A stretch of 64,000 bases of DNA, from contig NZ_NUOT01000027.1 in assembly GCF_002584535.1 (NCBI RefSeq), positions 140,774 to 204,773 of the forward strand, given 5' to 3'. The notes beneath the pieces were generated by a model. That model saw only the letters and a program-made list of their open reading frames with translations, did no database searches and had not been told where the DNA came from. Source of the stretch: Bacillus cereus (GTDB taxonomy: Bacteria > Bacillota > Bacilli > Bacillales > Bacillaceae_G). Position 1 is the first letter of the stretch, and each line of letters starts with the position of its first letter. Positions 8,300-16,760 of the stretch are shown one piece after another. The position numbers and the translations under genes are program-made.

Positions 8300-8343
8300 A
8301 AATAGAGCAACTCTTATCCAAAACAAATAAGAGCTACTCTATC
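8300..8343 (-). terminator. Probable terminator overlapping the end of the cupin gene
   Basis: ATAGAGCAACTCTTAT pairs imperfectly with ATAAGAGCTACTCTAT across a nine-base loop. The stem overlaps the last codons of the cupin gene, which is common for compact Bacillus terminators. Confidence 0.55.
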
Positions 8344-8960
8344 TCACAAGAAGTCAGCTCTCCATTTAATACAACTACTATACCAGGCCGCTGTTCATCC
8401 GTAGAACGCTTTAAATGAGGCGGCCCAATCACAACAGATTCCTTAATTGGAGCAAGATCCTTAGCTAAATGTTCAGCATTCACACCGTAAGCGGCTTGGA
8501 ATACTTCTGGAGGGGTCATTCTAAGTACGTCTGATCCTTCAGCTGTTTCAAATTGATCATTATTGAAAAAGAGATGTAAATGTACTTCTTCTGATACAGC
8601 TGTAATCCAGTGCCACCATCCCATTGGAATAAATACTGTTTGCCCAGCTTTTGCCCGATAATTTTGCAGTTGATTCGTTTCTGGATTTAAAATAGAAGTA
8701 ATTGCTTCTCCAGAAACGACGACATCTAACTCCCAAGCATTTGGATGCCAATGTGGTTCCCTCATATGACCTTTCGTCATAAAAAGATCGACAAACGCTC
8801 CTCCAATCATTGCTGGTAATTGTGTTGAAGTCACTTCATAAGCAATATTTTTATCATTCCGTTTAAAAAATACATTTTTCCGTGAGTCAAAGAAAAGATT
8901 TGGTGTACCAGAACTTTTCTTTAAGTTTTTATTATCTGGAACATATCCAGAATTAGCCAT
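8334..8960 (-). CDS. Cupin-domain protein, oxalate decarboxylase-like single domain
   Basis: The product (208 residues) has cupin motif 1 (REPHWHPNAWELDVVVSG, with two His and a Glu as metal ligands) and motif 2 (GQTVFIPMGWWHWI, the final His ligand), which matches the oxalate decarboxylase type of bicupin half. It lacks a second cupin copy. The start at 8960 is chosen because GAGGG lies five bases upstream; the ATG 27 bases earlier has none. It is cytoplasmic. The substrate is unknown and oxalate decarboxylase activity would be a guess. Confidence 0.85.
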   Translation of the reverse strand: MANSGYVPDNKNLKKSSGTPNLFFDSRKNVFFKRNDKNIAYEVTSTQLPAMIGGAFVDLFMTKGHMREPHWHPNAWELDVVVSGEAITSILNPETNQLQNYRAKAGQTVFIPMGWWHWITAVSEEVHLHLFFNNDQFETAEGSDVLRMTPPEVFQAAYGVNAEHLAKDLAPIKESVVIGPPHLKRSTDEQRPGIVVVLNGELTSCEIE

Positions 8961-9058
8961 TCGATCCCTCTTTTCTATTCCCAACATTTCATACTTAACG
9001 TTGTATCATATGGAAGAAATGAGACTGATGTGCCTATCTAATATCTTTTTGACATAAC

Positions 9059-9090
9059 AAAAAAACATGCCCAAAATGCCAGCATGTTTT
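9059..9090 (-). terminator. Intrinsic terminator after a small membrane protein gene
   Basis: AAAACATGC pairs with GCATGTTTT around a short loop, with T tracts on the minus strand. Confidence 0.65.
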
Positions 9091-9130
9091 GTGATACACT
9101 TCACATTGTTTAATTAAAAAATAAACTTCT

Positions 9131-9292
9131 TTACTTACCGTGATGTAACATTAAATCACCAAATTCTTCTTCGATATGATTTAACTTTGCAATCCCTTCT
9201 TTCCATTTATGGATATAACGTGATACTCCAACAACAAATAAAGTAATAATAGTAGAAAGAATAATACCATAGACAACAGTTACAGTATTCAT
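9131..9292 (-). CDS. Small single-pass membrane protein (53 aa)
   Basis: A 53-codon frame starts with ATG at 9292 behind AAGGAAGTG. The N-terminal half is a hydrophobic helix (VVYGIILSTIITLFVVGVS) and the C-terminal half is charged (HKWKEGIAKLNHIEEEFGD), giving a typical N-out or N-in small membrane peptide. Its own terminator follows. No family is recognised. Confidence 0.65.
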   Translation of the reverse strand: MNTVTVVYGIILSTIITLFVVGVSRYIHKWKEGIAKLNHIEEEFGDLMLHHGK

Positions 9293-9451
9293 AAGTTACA
9301 CTTCCTTGTAATAGGTTATAGAATCATTATATGCCTTTTTTTGATGAAATGGTGGAAATTCAAGTTATTGTAACAAAATTGATTTTTCTAATTATACAAA
9401 TAGTATTCACCTTAATAGGAGAAACCCTAAAAAAAATTAAGATCCCTCCTA

Positions 9452-9482
9452 AAAAAGCCGTCGTAACAAACGACAGCCTCAT
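9452..9482 (-). terminator. Intrinsic terminator after the lipoprotein gene
   Basis: On the minus strand GGCTGTCGT, a short loop and ACGACGGCTTTTTT form a stem with one G-U pair followed by a T tract. Confidence 0.7.
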
Positions 9483-9504
9483 GCATAACTATTACATTAT
9501 TACT

Positions 9505-10032
9505 CTATTGATTTTTCTTCGCTTCTATTTTTTCTTTTGCATTTTCAGCCTTATCCAATGCTTCTCCGATTTTTTTCTGTTTTTCCCTTGCTTCATCAAT
9601 GCTATCTACAGCCTTTATTACTTTATCAATGCCTTCTTCATCCACTTTTCTTTGCTTCTGAACTCTTTCTTTTTCTTTTTCTTCAATGTCTTTTGCTTTC
9701 TGAAGCATATTTTCTGCATTTGACTTTACAGATTTTTCAAGAGTAGCGTCCTTTTTCTTTTGCAATACTTGATTGGCATCATCTCTCGCCTCTAAATATT
9801 TTCCATCTTTTAACGCTGTTGCCCCGTGATTCATTAGTTTGGCAACTTCTGTATATGATTTCGTCTCATCCGTAGATTTTTCTTTTCCTGCTTTTTCGAA
9901 CCACATGATTGCGTCACTATATTTCTCATCTTTTAATGCCTGCATACCTGTTTCAACTTGGATATCATAAGTATTGCCGCATCCAGTCATCAGGAAAGAC
10001 AAAAAAAGCATAACAAAACTTATTTTTCTCAT
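9505..10032 (-). CDS. Lipoprotein with helical repeat (TPR-like) region
   Basis: The product (175 residues from the ATG at 10032, behind GAGGAG) has a lipoprotein signal peptide: MRKISFVMLFLSFLMTGC, with the lipidated Cys at 18. The mature part has two helical pairs of TPR character (ALKDEKYSDAIMWFEKAGKE, then ALKDGKYLEARDDANQVLQ), followed by a long Lys/Glu-rich coiled coil (about 105-175). It is anchored on the outer face of the membrane. The function is unknown; it may be a scaffold. It stands as a single gene. Confidence 0.8.
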   Translation of the reverse strand: MRKISFVMLFLSFLMTGCGNTYDIQVETGMQALKDEKYSDAIMWFEKAGKEKSTDETKSYTEVAKLMNHGATALKDGKYLEARDDANQVLQKKKDATLEKSVKSNAENMLQKAKDIEEKEKERVQKQRKVDEEGIDKVIKAVDSIDEAREKQKKIGEALDKAENAKEKIEAKKNQ

Positions 10033-10135
10033 GATGTTTTTCTCCTCTTTCTTTGTTACACACCTTATATCATTGAACTTGATTCTATGCACACTTTATT
10101 AAATGTATCACACATAAAAAATACTTTCAAAATAA

Positions 10136-10190
10136 AAAAAGCCAACTTATCCACATTTTTAAACATGTATAAGTTGGAGCTTTTTTACAA
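10136..10190. terminator. Bidirectional terminator
   Basis: AAGCCAACTTAT pairs with ATAAGTTGGAGCTT, flanked by an A run and a T run. On the minus strand it ends the MFS gene that stops at 10205. Confidence 0.7.
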
Positions 10191-10204
10191 AAGCTTCCTT
10201 TTAT

Positions 10205-11476
10205 TTACGCTGACACATCCACTTGTTTTTTCATACCCCACTGCTTCATCCCTAATAGTACTACTAAAAGCAACCCAACTCCCAATGTTAACATTACGAT
10301 ACTAGTAGGAAGCATATCTAATAAAAATCCAAACAAAATCATTCCGAGCGGAGCAATTGCTGTAGCAATTGTTTCGAGAAGTCCAAAAACGCGTCCTAAA
10401 TATCCTGGATCTGTTGTTTTTTGAATATGTACTTGCATTGGTATATTCACTGCTATCATTGAAACACCACTCAGAAGCATAAAAACAATATAATAAAGAA
10501 AACTTGCTGCCTTTGGAATCGTAACGATTAACGGAAAGACAGTACATAAACTTAAGCTTGCAAATAACAATAAGCTAATATAAATAGATCGAAACGGGTT
10601 ATTCATTTCCTTGCGAACAGATAAAACAAATGCCCCAATTAGCATTCCAACCGCTAACATACCTTCTACAGTACCCAGTTGCTTAGAAGTTAAATGTAAG
10701 TTTTGTACAATAATATACGGAAGTGCAACAAAAAGTGCACTAGAAAAAAAGTTTACCCAAAGAGCAATTTTCATGAGTCCATATATTTCTTGTTGCTGTT
10801 TCACATATAAAAACCCATCCTTTATACTTGTTAAGAAATGTGCCTTATCTTGCTCTACTTCTTTTTTATACAAATCAAATTTGATAAATAATTGTACAAT
10901 AACAGCCAAGAAAAATGTAATACCATTTAAGAGAAAAAAGGATGTAATGGAAAACAACCCAAATATTATCCCGCCAATTATCGGCGCTAAAATTCTTGAT
11001 AATGAATCCGCTGTTTGATTTAAAGCACTCGCTTTTTGAATACGCTCCACATCCACTAAATTTGGAATTGAAGAAGTGAATGAAACAGAATAGAAACTTG
11101 CACATATTGATAATAATGCGGCCGAAATATAAATAAATAGAAGTGATGGCCCAAATATAGTAGAAAGAATAAACATTGTAATCATTGTTAAACTACTTAA
11201 TAAGTCCATTCCAATAATAAGCCACCGTCGATTTACACGATCTGCTACTGCCCCAGCAATTGGTCCACATACCACCCTTGGTATAGATCCGCAAATAAGT
11301 GTCATTGCAAATCCTACTCCTGACCCTGTTGTTTTTAAAACATATAAACCCATTGCAAACGTATAAATTCCTGCACCTAATAAAGAAGTAATTTTTCCAA
11401 TCATCATCAAAATGATATTTCTTGTTGCAATTTTGAGTCTTGGATCATTTCCCCTTATACTTACGTCTTCCATCAT
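10205..11476 (-). CDS. MFS transporter (drug-export type)
   Basis: The product (423 residues from the ATG at 11476, behind AAGGGAGAG) has about 12 membrane helices. The loop GPIAGAVADRVNRRW (about 70-85) is the MFS motif-A signature between helices 2 and 3. The overall build resembles the MFS_3/enterobactin-exporter (EntS-like) or macrolide efflux branch. The substrate is unknown. It is transcribed divergently from an XRE-TPR regulator, and each start is preceded by a copy of the same near-palindromic operator, so that regulator probably controls it. Confidence 0.85.
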   Translation of the reverse strand: MMEDVSIRGNDPRLKIATRNIILMMIGKITSLLGAGIYTFAMGLYVLKTTGSGVGFAMTLICGSIPRVVCGPIAGAVADRVNRRWLIIGMDLLSSLTMITMFILSTIFGPSLLFIYISAALLSICASFYSVSFTSSIPNLVDVERIQKASALNQTADSLSRILAPIIGGIIFGLFSITSFFLLNGITFFLAVIVQLFIKFDLYKKEVEQDKAHFLTSIKDGFLYVKQQQEIYGLMKIALWVNFFSSALFVALPYIIVQNLHLTSKQLGTVEGMLAVGMLIGAFVLSVRKEMNNPFRSIYISLLLFASLSLCTVFPLIVTIPKAASFLYYIVFMLLSGVSMIAVNIPMQVHIQKTTDPGYLGRVFGLLETIATAIAPLGMILFGFLLDMLPTSIVMLTLGVGLLLVVLLGMKQWGMKKQVDVSA

Positions 11477-11491
11477 GTCACTCTCCCTTAA

Positions 11492-11568
11492 AAAGTTAAA
11501 TTGTGTTAAACTTATTATATAACCACTTTTCAAATTTTGACAACAAAAAGTTTAATTGTATTTAACTT
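11492..11568. promoter_or_regulatory. Duplicated near-palindromic operator between exporter and XRE regulator
   Basis: Two 22-bp copies at 11492-11513 and 11547-11568 have the core GTTAAATTGTGTTAAAC and GTTTAATTGTATTTAAC, each flanked by AAA/TT. They match at 19 of 22 positions and each is a near dyad. Their centres are 55 bp apart, close to five helical turns, so cooperative binding is plausible. A TTGACA at 11537-11542 adjoins the second copy. Confidence 0.7.
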
Positions 11569-11592
11569 TTTTTATAATAAAGGAGCAACTAT

Positions 11593-12807
11593 ATGGCTAC
11601 TCTTGGTGAAAAAATTAAAGCATTGCGAAAAGAAAAGCGTTTTACGCAAACACAATTGGCTGGCTCAGAGCTAACAAAAAGTATGCTGAGTCAAATTGAG
11701 AATGGGAAAGCGACACCTTCCATGAAGACATTACAATATCTTGCTAGTAAGCTTGAATGTGAAGCAAGCTTTTTACTAGAAGACGACAACGAAGAAGTGA
11801 AAAAACTGATTCCAAAGATGGAACAGGCAATAAAAAATAATCAATTTGAGGAAGTGTATCGTACACTGCTACCTATTGTTCAAAAGGAACTACCGCCCAC
11901 TTTAAGTACAGCTCGTTTATATAAACAATATATAGGCGCTGCATTTAATATGAAAGATTACGACATACATTCGTATATCGAAAAAGCCGTAGCAATTTTT
12001 CAAAAATATGCTTTATACCGTGAAAGTACACAAACCAGTTTAAAGCTTTGTTATGTATTATTTGTCCATAAAAAATATGAAGAATGCCTAGAACTTCTTA
12101 CTTCTATTCGAAAAGAATATGAAGCAAGACAATTAGAGATGGACCTTATTATACAAATAGAACTATTCTTATGTGAAGCAGTTGTTTTACTTGCATATGG
12201 TGATTATGACGGGTGCGAAATAATTATCTTACAGGCCCTTGACTTCTCAAAAGAAAATCAAGTGTATTATAAAACAGACGAATTTTATCGAATCCTCTCT
12301 TATCAAAAGGTAATAGTAGCTGATGAAAATAAATATTTACACTATATAAAGAAATCCGAGCAATTTGCTATTTTTACAGAAAACACTTTATCCCTTGCTG
12401 TTGTAGACATATTAAAAGCTTATTACTATAACACAATCACAACTGAATACACGTTAGCTCTACAGCATCTAGAACTGTTTAGAGAAAAACTCCAAGGTGA
12501 ACAACTCTTTCAAGAAGACGGGGCGTATTACGTAGAAAAGGGAAAATCTTTATACGGTCTCAAACGATACGAAGAGGCCTTAGAAGCATTAGAACGAGCA
12601 ACAATTCCGGATTATATGTTCCATCCACTAGACCAAGCATGGATTATAACCGGAGGAGCTTATCGTGCTCTTTGTTATATGAAACTCCAAAACAAAGAGA
12701 AGGCGCTTCAAGAGGCAACCGAAGCCTTTCATGCTATACAAGAATTTCCTGATTCGATATTTACTGTGTTTATTAAAGAAACGTTACAAATAATACAAAA
12801 GTCTTAA
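11593..12807 (+). CDS. XRE helix-turn-helix regulator with TPR domain (RRNPP-like)
   Basis: The product (404 residues) has an XRE/HTH_3 DNA-binding domain (about 5-62; FTQTQLAGSELTKSMLSQIE is the helix-turn-helix) and a long all-helical C-terminus (about 70-400) with TPR-type units, such as KGKSLYGLKRYEEALEALER. This is the PlcR/NprR/Rgg-type build, in which a small ligand or exported peptide controls DNA binding. No pheromone-like small ORF is seen next to it. It is divergent from an MFS exporter, with paired operators between, and probably autoregulates. Confidence 0.85.
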   Translation: MATLGEKIKALRKEKRFTQTQLAGSELTKSMLSQIENGKATPSMKTLQYLASKLECEASFLLEDDNEEVKKLIPKMEQAIKNNQFEEVYRTLLPIVQKELPPTLSTARLYKQYIGAAFNMKDYDIHSYIEKAVAIFQKYALYRESTQTSLKLCYVLFVHKKYEECLELLTSIRKEYEARQLEMDLIIQIELFLCEAVVLLAYGDYDGCEIIILQALDFSKENQVYYKTDEFYRILSYQKVIVADENKYLHYIKKSEQFAIFTENTLSLAVVDILKAYYYNTITTEYTLALQHLELFREKLQGEQLFQEDGAYYVEKGKSLYGLKRYEEALEALERATIPDYMFHPLDQAWIITGGAYRALCYMKLQNKEKALQEATEAFHAIQEFPDSIFTVFIKETLQIIQKS

Positions 12808-12875
12808 ATCAACTCTGAAATGGTATATTCCTCCTCTCTTCAAGCAACAATAGTAAAGATGGGAGGAATGTAAGA

Positions 12876-13055
12876 ATGAATGTACAACGTGCAAAAGAGC
12901 TATCCGAGTCATCAGAACAAGCGCATGTTAGTTTTCAAGGCCTGCCTGTTATGATCCAACACGTTGATGAAAGCAATGAAACCGCCCGAATATATGATGC
13001 AACAAATCCAGAACGTGAATTAACTGTTCCGATTAATAGTCTGGAGGAACTATAA
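12876..13055 (+). CDS. sspH: Small acid-soluble spore protein, H type
   Basis: A 59-codon frame behind GGGAGGAATG starts MNVQRAKELSESSEQAHV and contains IYDATNPERELTVPI and LEEL near the end, the characteristic SspH sequence. SspH is a minor spore protein made in the forespore under sigma G (family knowledge). A strong terminator follows directly. I did not resolve a sigma G promoter with confidence. Confidence 0.9.
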   Translation: MNVQRAKELSESSEQAHVSFQGLPVMIQHVDESNETARIYDATNPERELTVPINSLEEL

Positions 13056-13056
13056 G

Positions 13057-13097
13057 AAATCCCACTTCAGTTTTATTTGAAGTGGGATTTTTCTTAT
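13057..13097 (+). terminator. Intrinsic terminator of sspH
   Basis: AAATCCCACTTCA pairs with TGAAGTGGGATTT, followed by TTCTTATTTTT. Confidence 0.9.
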
Positions 13098-13129
13098 TTT
13101 TGTGTTTGCGTATATGCGATGAATGGCCA

Positions 13130-13222
13130 TCAATTTTCTTTTCCCAATATTTTGACCATCACTGGTACAAATAATGCTAATGTTACAAATGCAAACAACA
13201 AACCCACTAAAGTGAGATTCAT
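13130..13222 (-). CDS. Possible tiny membrane protein (30 aa)
   Basis: A 30-codon frame on the minus strand starts MNLTLVGLLFAFVTLALFV and ends VKILGKEN: one hydrophobic helix and a short charged tail. The ribosome-binding site is weak (GAAAAAG). The sspH terminator read in reverse would end it. This is supported only by composition. Confidence 0.35.
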   Translation of the reverse strand: MNLTLVGLLFAFVTLALFVPVMVKILGKEN

Positions 13223-13386
13223 TACTTTTTCGATAATTCATCCAATACAGTACGTGATATTTCAAACCCGAACATTATATGCTTTTTAAAAATCTTATTA
13301 CAAATAAATCCCATTGTATAATATGAATTTATTTTCAATTCATAACTTTATGATAAAATATATTTTATTATATTTGGAGGTGTAAA

Positions 13387-13722
13387 ATGGACAATTTATT
13401 TTCTGAAAAGCCCTTTTATTACGCAGTTATATTCACTTCCCAGCTTTCGCAAGACACTACTGATTATGACGATGTTGCAGAAGAAATAGAGAAACGTGCT
13501 AAAGAACAACCTGGATTTATAAACGTTGAAAGCGTACGGGATACATCCGGTTTTGGAATTACAATTTCATATTGGGAATCGCTTGAAGCAATTAAACAAT
13601 GGAAAGATAATGCAGCACATACTATAGCAAGACAAAGAGGTCGTGAACAATGGTATGAACAGTTCCATGTGCGGATTTGTCTTGTTGAAAAAGAATATGT
13701 TTTTCATAGGAAGGAGTTTTAA
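13387..13722 (+). CDS. Antibiotic biosynthesis monooxygenase (ABM) family protein
   Basis: The product (111 residues) fits the dimeric ABM/YqjZ fold: YYAVIFTSQLS, EIEKRAKEQPGFINVESV, then GITISYWESLEAIKQWKDNAAH and a C-terminal RICLVEKEYVF strand. Members are small heme-degrading or stress-linked monooxygenases, many with no known substrate. The RBS GGAGG is ideal. It is first in a three-gene run; the next start is within a few bases of its stop. Confidence 0.8.
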   Translation: MDNLFSEKPFYYAVIFTSQLSQDTTDYDDVAEEIEKRAKEQPGFINVESVRDTSGFGITISYWESLEAIKQWKDNAAHTIARQRGREQWYEQFHVRICLVEKEYVFHRKEF

Positions 13723-13725
13723 TTG

Positions 13726-14331
13726 ATGAATCAGAAAGTAGCTCTTATTGCTATACACGAAATATACGGAGTAAATGAACATATGCAGGATATCGTTACA
13801 AAATTCTCTTCTCAACATGTAGATGTCTTCTGCCCAAACCTTTTACAATTAAACTCTCATTTTCATTATAATGACGAACAAAAAGCTTACTCTCATTTTA
13901 TAAAAAACGTTGGGTTCCAACATGGAAAAGAACAAGTTGAGGAAATAATTACGACACTTTCAAAAAAATATTCATGCATAGGACTTATAGGCTTTAGCGT
14001 TGGCGCAACCATCTCTTGGCTATGTAGTAAAAATCCAAAAGTTAATTTCGTTATTAGCTGCTATGGCTCTCGCATACGAGACTATTCTTATATGATTCCT
14101 ACATGTCCTACTCTTTTAATTTTTCCAGAAACAGAATTAAACTGTTCAGTTTCCTCTCTTATTGCAACATTGCAAGAACAAAACAACCCATTTCTACATA
14201 TACACCAGTTTCCAGGATATCATGGATTTTTGGATCCTTATACTGCAAAATATAACGGAGAATCTACAAAACAAGCATACGAAATGATAGATTCATTTCT
14301 TCAAAAAAATGTAACACAACAAGTATATTGA
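13726..14331 (+). CDS. Dienelactone hydrolase family protein
   Basis: The product (201 residues) has the dienelactone hydrolase layout: VALIAIHEIYGVNEH at the start (the E in this motif is typical), the nucleophile motif GFSVGA (Ser where true dienelactone hydrolases have Cys) and FPGYHGF with the catalytic His. It is cytoplasmic. The ATG at 13726 is preferred over the TTG one codon earlier; AAGGAG lies at 13711-13716. It is coupled to the ABM gene upstream and the membrane protein downstream. Confidence 0.85.
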   Translation: MNQKVALIAIHEIYGVNEHMQDIVTKFSSQHVDVFCPNLLQLNSHFHYNDEQKAYSHFIKNVGFQHGKEQVEEIITTLSKKYSCIGLIGFSVGATISWLCSKNPKVNFVISCYGSRIRDYSYMIPTCPTLLIFPETELNCSVSSLIATLQEQNNPFLHIHQFPGYHGFLDPYTAKYNGESTKQAYEMIDSFLQKNVTQQVY

Positions 14332-14343
14332 AGGAGTTTTGAT

Positions 14344-14703
14344 ATGCCATTTACATTACTTTTACTCGCTTTCGTTTTTCTAATCATTACCATAACATTA
14401 ACTTTCATTTTTATAACTCTTAAAAATCAAAAATATTTAAACCGTCCTTATCGCCATTCCTTTATCGTTATGACTTTATTTCTTGGACATTGGATTTTAG
14501 TTTTGACTAGTTTCTATACATTACTCCCCAACTATATTAGCGATTTTATTTTTCTACCAATCTGGTATTTTCTTTGTATTTTAGGATTTATGGTTTTCAT
14601 AAAAGAATGGAAAAATAACCGAGTTATTTCTGTATCCGTCGGTGCTTTCTCTTTTATTAGTCTACTCTTTGGCATACTATTACAAGGAATTTCTAAAATG
14701 TAG
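14344..14703 (+). CDS. Four-helix membrane protein of unknown function
   Basis: The product (119 residues) has four hydrophobic helices (about 3-26, 38-57, 64-83 and 92-115). AAGGAG precedes the start, 12 bases after the upstream stop, so it is the last gene of the ABM/dienelactone hydrolase operon. No family is recognised and no catalytic motif is visible. Confidence 0.7.
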   Translation: MPFTLLLLAFVFLIITITLTFIFITLKNQKYLNRPYRHSFIVMTLFLGHWILVLTSFYTLLPNYISDFIFLPIWYFLCILGFMVFIKEWKNNRVISVSVGAFSFISLLFGILLQGISKM

Positions 14704-14712
14704 GTTTGGTTT

Positions 14713-14748
14713 ACAGGAGCTGAATTTTTGGAATTAGCTCCTTTTTTA
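14713..14748 (+). terminator. Intrinsic terminator
   Basis: AGGAGCTGAATTTT pairs with GGAATTAGCTCCT, followed by TTTTT. Confidence 0.8.
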
Positions 14749-14802
14749 CAGAACGCTCCTCAAAACAGAAATGAATAAATGAAAGGGAAGAAAAGTCTAC
14801 TA

Positions 14803-14982
14803 TTAACTTTTCTTCCCTCTATTTTTATCTTCACTTTTACGGGACTGTACTGTGGTGGATTCACACGGTGTGTAATAAATTTGCGGGGTTACTTTTTGAA
14901 CAAGCATTGTATAAGTCGCAAGGCCAATGATAAAACAAATAAACAATGTAAACAAGATGACACCTATTGTTACAATAATCAT
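14803..14982 (-). CDS. DUF3951 family small membrane protein
   Basis: A 59-codon frame starts at the ATG at 14982 behind AAAGGGGTGG. It has one N-terminal helix (IIVTIGVILFTLFICFIIGL) and a cytoplasmic tail with IYYTPCE, the YYTP motif typical of DUF3951 proteins in the B. cereus group, then a basic end. The function is unknown. Confidence 0.75.
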   Translation of the reverse strand: MIIVTIGVILFTLFICFIIGLATYTMLVQKVTPQIYYTPCESTTVQSRKSEDKNRGKKS

Positions 14983-15044
14983 AATACCACCCCTTTGTTA
15001 ATCATGCTATTACACTTTTCGATACAATATGAGCGAAATCCTTG

Positions 15045-15356
15045 TTATAGGAACAATCGTAACAAAATAATCACAATCACACCTGTCAATACCGTTCCTA
15101 ATAAACTTCGCGTATAGATAGCAACAAAGAATGTCGGGATTGCTGCAATTAAATAATCCCATTGCATTGTTTTATTCATAAAGAGTACTTCGGCAAGGAG
15201 CGCTGCCAATATAGCAATAGGTATATAACTTAACCATTTTAAGCCCCAATCTGGAATTTGTATTTTACTAAATACTATAAGCGGCAATAGGCGTGGGATT
15301 AAAGTAACTACACCTGCTCCCATTAAAAGTAATAACACATCGAGTCTTACTTCCAT
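15045..15356 (-). CDS. azlD: Branched-chain amino acid exporter small subunit AzlD
   Basis: The product (103 residues) has about four membrane helices and the AzlD signature near the start (MGAGVVTLIPRLLPLIVF). With AzlC it forms a two-part exporter of branched-chain amino acids and analogues (family knowledge). The start overlaps the azlC stop by ten bases, so the two are translationally coupled. Confidence 0.9.
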   Translation of the reverse strand: MEVRLDVLLLLMGAGVVTLIPRLLPLIVFSKIQIPDWGLKWLSYIPIAILAALLAEVLFMNKTMQWDYLIAAIPTFFVAIYTRSLLGTVLTGVIVIILLRLFL

Positions 15357-16072
15357 TTTTCAATCACCACCCCTATCGTTGCTGCTGTAAGTGTTGCAAT
15401 GATAACAGCTACGCTTGCTGGAACAAAAAAATGTAGGCTATATGCGATTACAATTGCCGCAATCGCAACGCTAAGATGAATTGCCACTTTTGGGTGACTG
15501 CCCATTAACTGCAAAACAAATAATCCAATGAACATAGCAGGTAAAGCATAATCCATACCATATGTATGAGGGTCTGGTATCCATTCACCAAAAATACCAC
15601 CGATGACATTCGCAATGATCCAGTTTAAGTATGCTGTCACATTTAAACCAAGCATCCATCTTTCGCTTAAATATTGCTTTTTTGAAGCTTGCTGAACCGC
15701 AAGACCAAATGTTTCGTCTGTAATTTGCGAACCAATGATCATATTTTTCAAAAAAGGAACTTTCATTAAATATGGTGCGAGCGCAGCACTCATTAACAAA
15801 TGACGTAAGTTAACAAAAAATACGGTGAAAATGATTGCAGAAGCAGGAGCTCCAGCTGCAAACATACCAGCGAGTATAAATTGTGAGGAACCAGCATAAA
15901 TCAAAGTAGACATAAGCGCAATTTCTACTAAAGAAAATCCAGCTGTTTTTTCAATTACACCTGCTGCAATACCAATACTTAAATAACCGAGTACAGTCGG
16001 TAAACAGTCTTTCACGCCTTGCCGAAATGTTTCATTACCATGCAGCGTCACCTGTGCTTCAGCCCGGTTCAT
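15347..16072 (-). CDS. azlC: Branched-chain amino acid permease AzlC
   Basis: The product (241 residues) has about six membrane helices and the AzlC pattern: FRQGVKDCLPTVLGYLSIGI, the YAGSSQFIL motif and FFVNLRHLLMSAALAPYL. It is the large subunit of the exporter. The frame is intact. A broken TrmB-type regulator gene lies directly upstream on the same strand (13 bases away) and may once have controlled azlCD. Confidence 0.9.
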   Translation of the reverse strand: MNRAEAQVTLHGNETFRQGVKDCLPTVLGYLSIGIAAGVIEKTAGFSLVEIALMSTLIYAGSSQFILAGMFAAGAPASAIIFTVFFVNLRHLLMSAALAPYLMKVPFLKNMIIGSQITDETFGLAVQQASKKQYLSERWMLGLNVTAYLNWIIANVIGGIFGEWIPDPHTYGMDYALPAMFIGLFVLQLMGSHPKVAIHLSVAIAAIVIAYSLHFFVPASVAVIIATLTAATIGVVIEKWK

Positions 16073-16085
16073 TATTCTTCCCCCT

Positions 16086-16497
16086 TCATTTTTTCATGAG
16101 TCTTTTCCCTGTTACAACGTGAACTAGATCTGCATTACCACGCCATAGTGTATCTAGTTTAATCGGACCGAACTCTTGTGTAATTTCTTCAATCATAATA
16201 TCATGACGAACATATTCTGTTGCGACAAGCACTAGTGCTGGATCATATGTTGTCACAGCCCATGATGTGCTATGCTCTGAAAAGTCAGCAATCAAAACCT
16301 CTTTCCCATCGCGTGCAACAACTGTTAAATGTCCCCCATTCGCTCTTTCACAACATCTGGCGTCATATAATTATGATGAAAGGTTGTTCCAATTTTTGTT
16401 TGAGGTGCCCCAAAAAGAATAGAAAATATATGTACACCCTCCTGCTCTTTTCTCCGAATCAATGACTCAAACTCAGTTACTTGCTGTTCCCATAATA
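16086..16497 (-). pseudogene. Frameshifted, 5'-truncated TrmB-family transcriptional regulator
   Basis: The last 69 codons (16086-16295) are intact and read IADFSEHSTSWAVTT...PALVLVATEYVRHDI, the TrmB C-terminal pattern. Upstream, in another frame, is the earlier part of the same domain: LWEQQVTEFESLIRRKEQEG, HIFSILFGAPQT and TTFHHNYMTPDVVKERMG. The frames meet at a run of five G near 16337, where six would restore GGHLTVVARDGKEVLI. No helix-turn-helix region or start codon lies upstream; a stop precedes LWEQQ. The gene is therefore dead by truncation and a one-base deletion. Confidence 0.65.
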
Positions 16498-16760
16498 CCT
16501 ACTAATATAAAAAGAAAAAAATGGATAGTCAATAAAATTCTGAATTTTATTTCAATTAACGAAAATAAGCTATCTTTAAAGAAGATAACCTATTTCACCA
16601 CTCTATAAATCTATTTTGATTTTTCGACATATCACGCTTCTATGCATGTCCGGATGCTCTCTCCCACCTAAAAGGAAAGGTTTTATTTCGTTTTTTCAAT
16701 TTGAATTTATATGATAACAGTACTTAGCCCTCAGTGAAAGTTTTCTTCCTTACTAAAAGC

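Noticed and set aside
11593-12875. Signalling peptide gene of an RRNPP system next to the XRE-TPR regulator
   Set aside because: No short frame with an export signal or peptide-like end lies within several hundred bases of the regulator; the next small frame is sspH.
13050-13289. Longer overlapping frames on both strands after sspH (about 70 codons each)
   Set aside because: They run through the sspH terminator, have no RBS and no plausible protein features. Only the 30-codon membrane frame inside is kept, with low confidence.
14779-15117. Plus-strand frame of 112 codons
   Set aside because: It overlaps the DUF3951 gene and the end of azlD on the other strand, and its composition (many Asn/Tyr/Cys) is that of a shadow frame.
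16498-16760. Riboswitch or small RNA ahead of the Nudix gene
   Set aside because: The C-rich segment near 16650 does not match any riboswitch core that I know, and no terminator stem is present.
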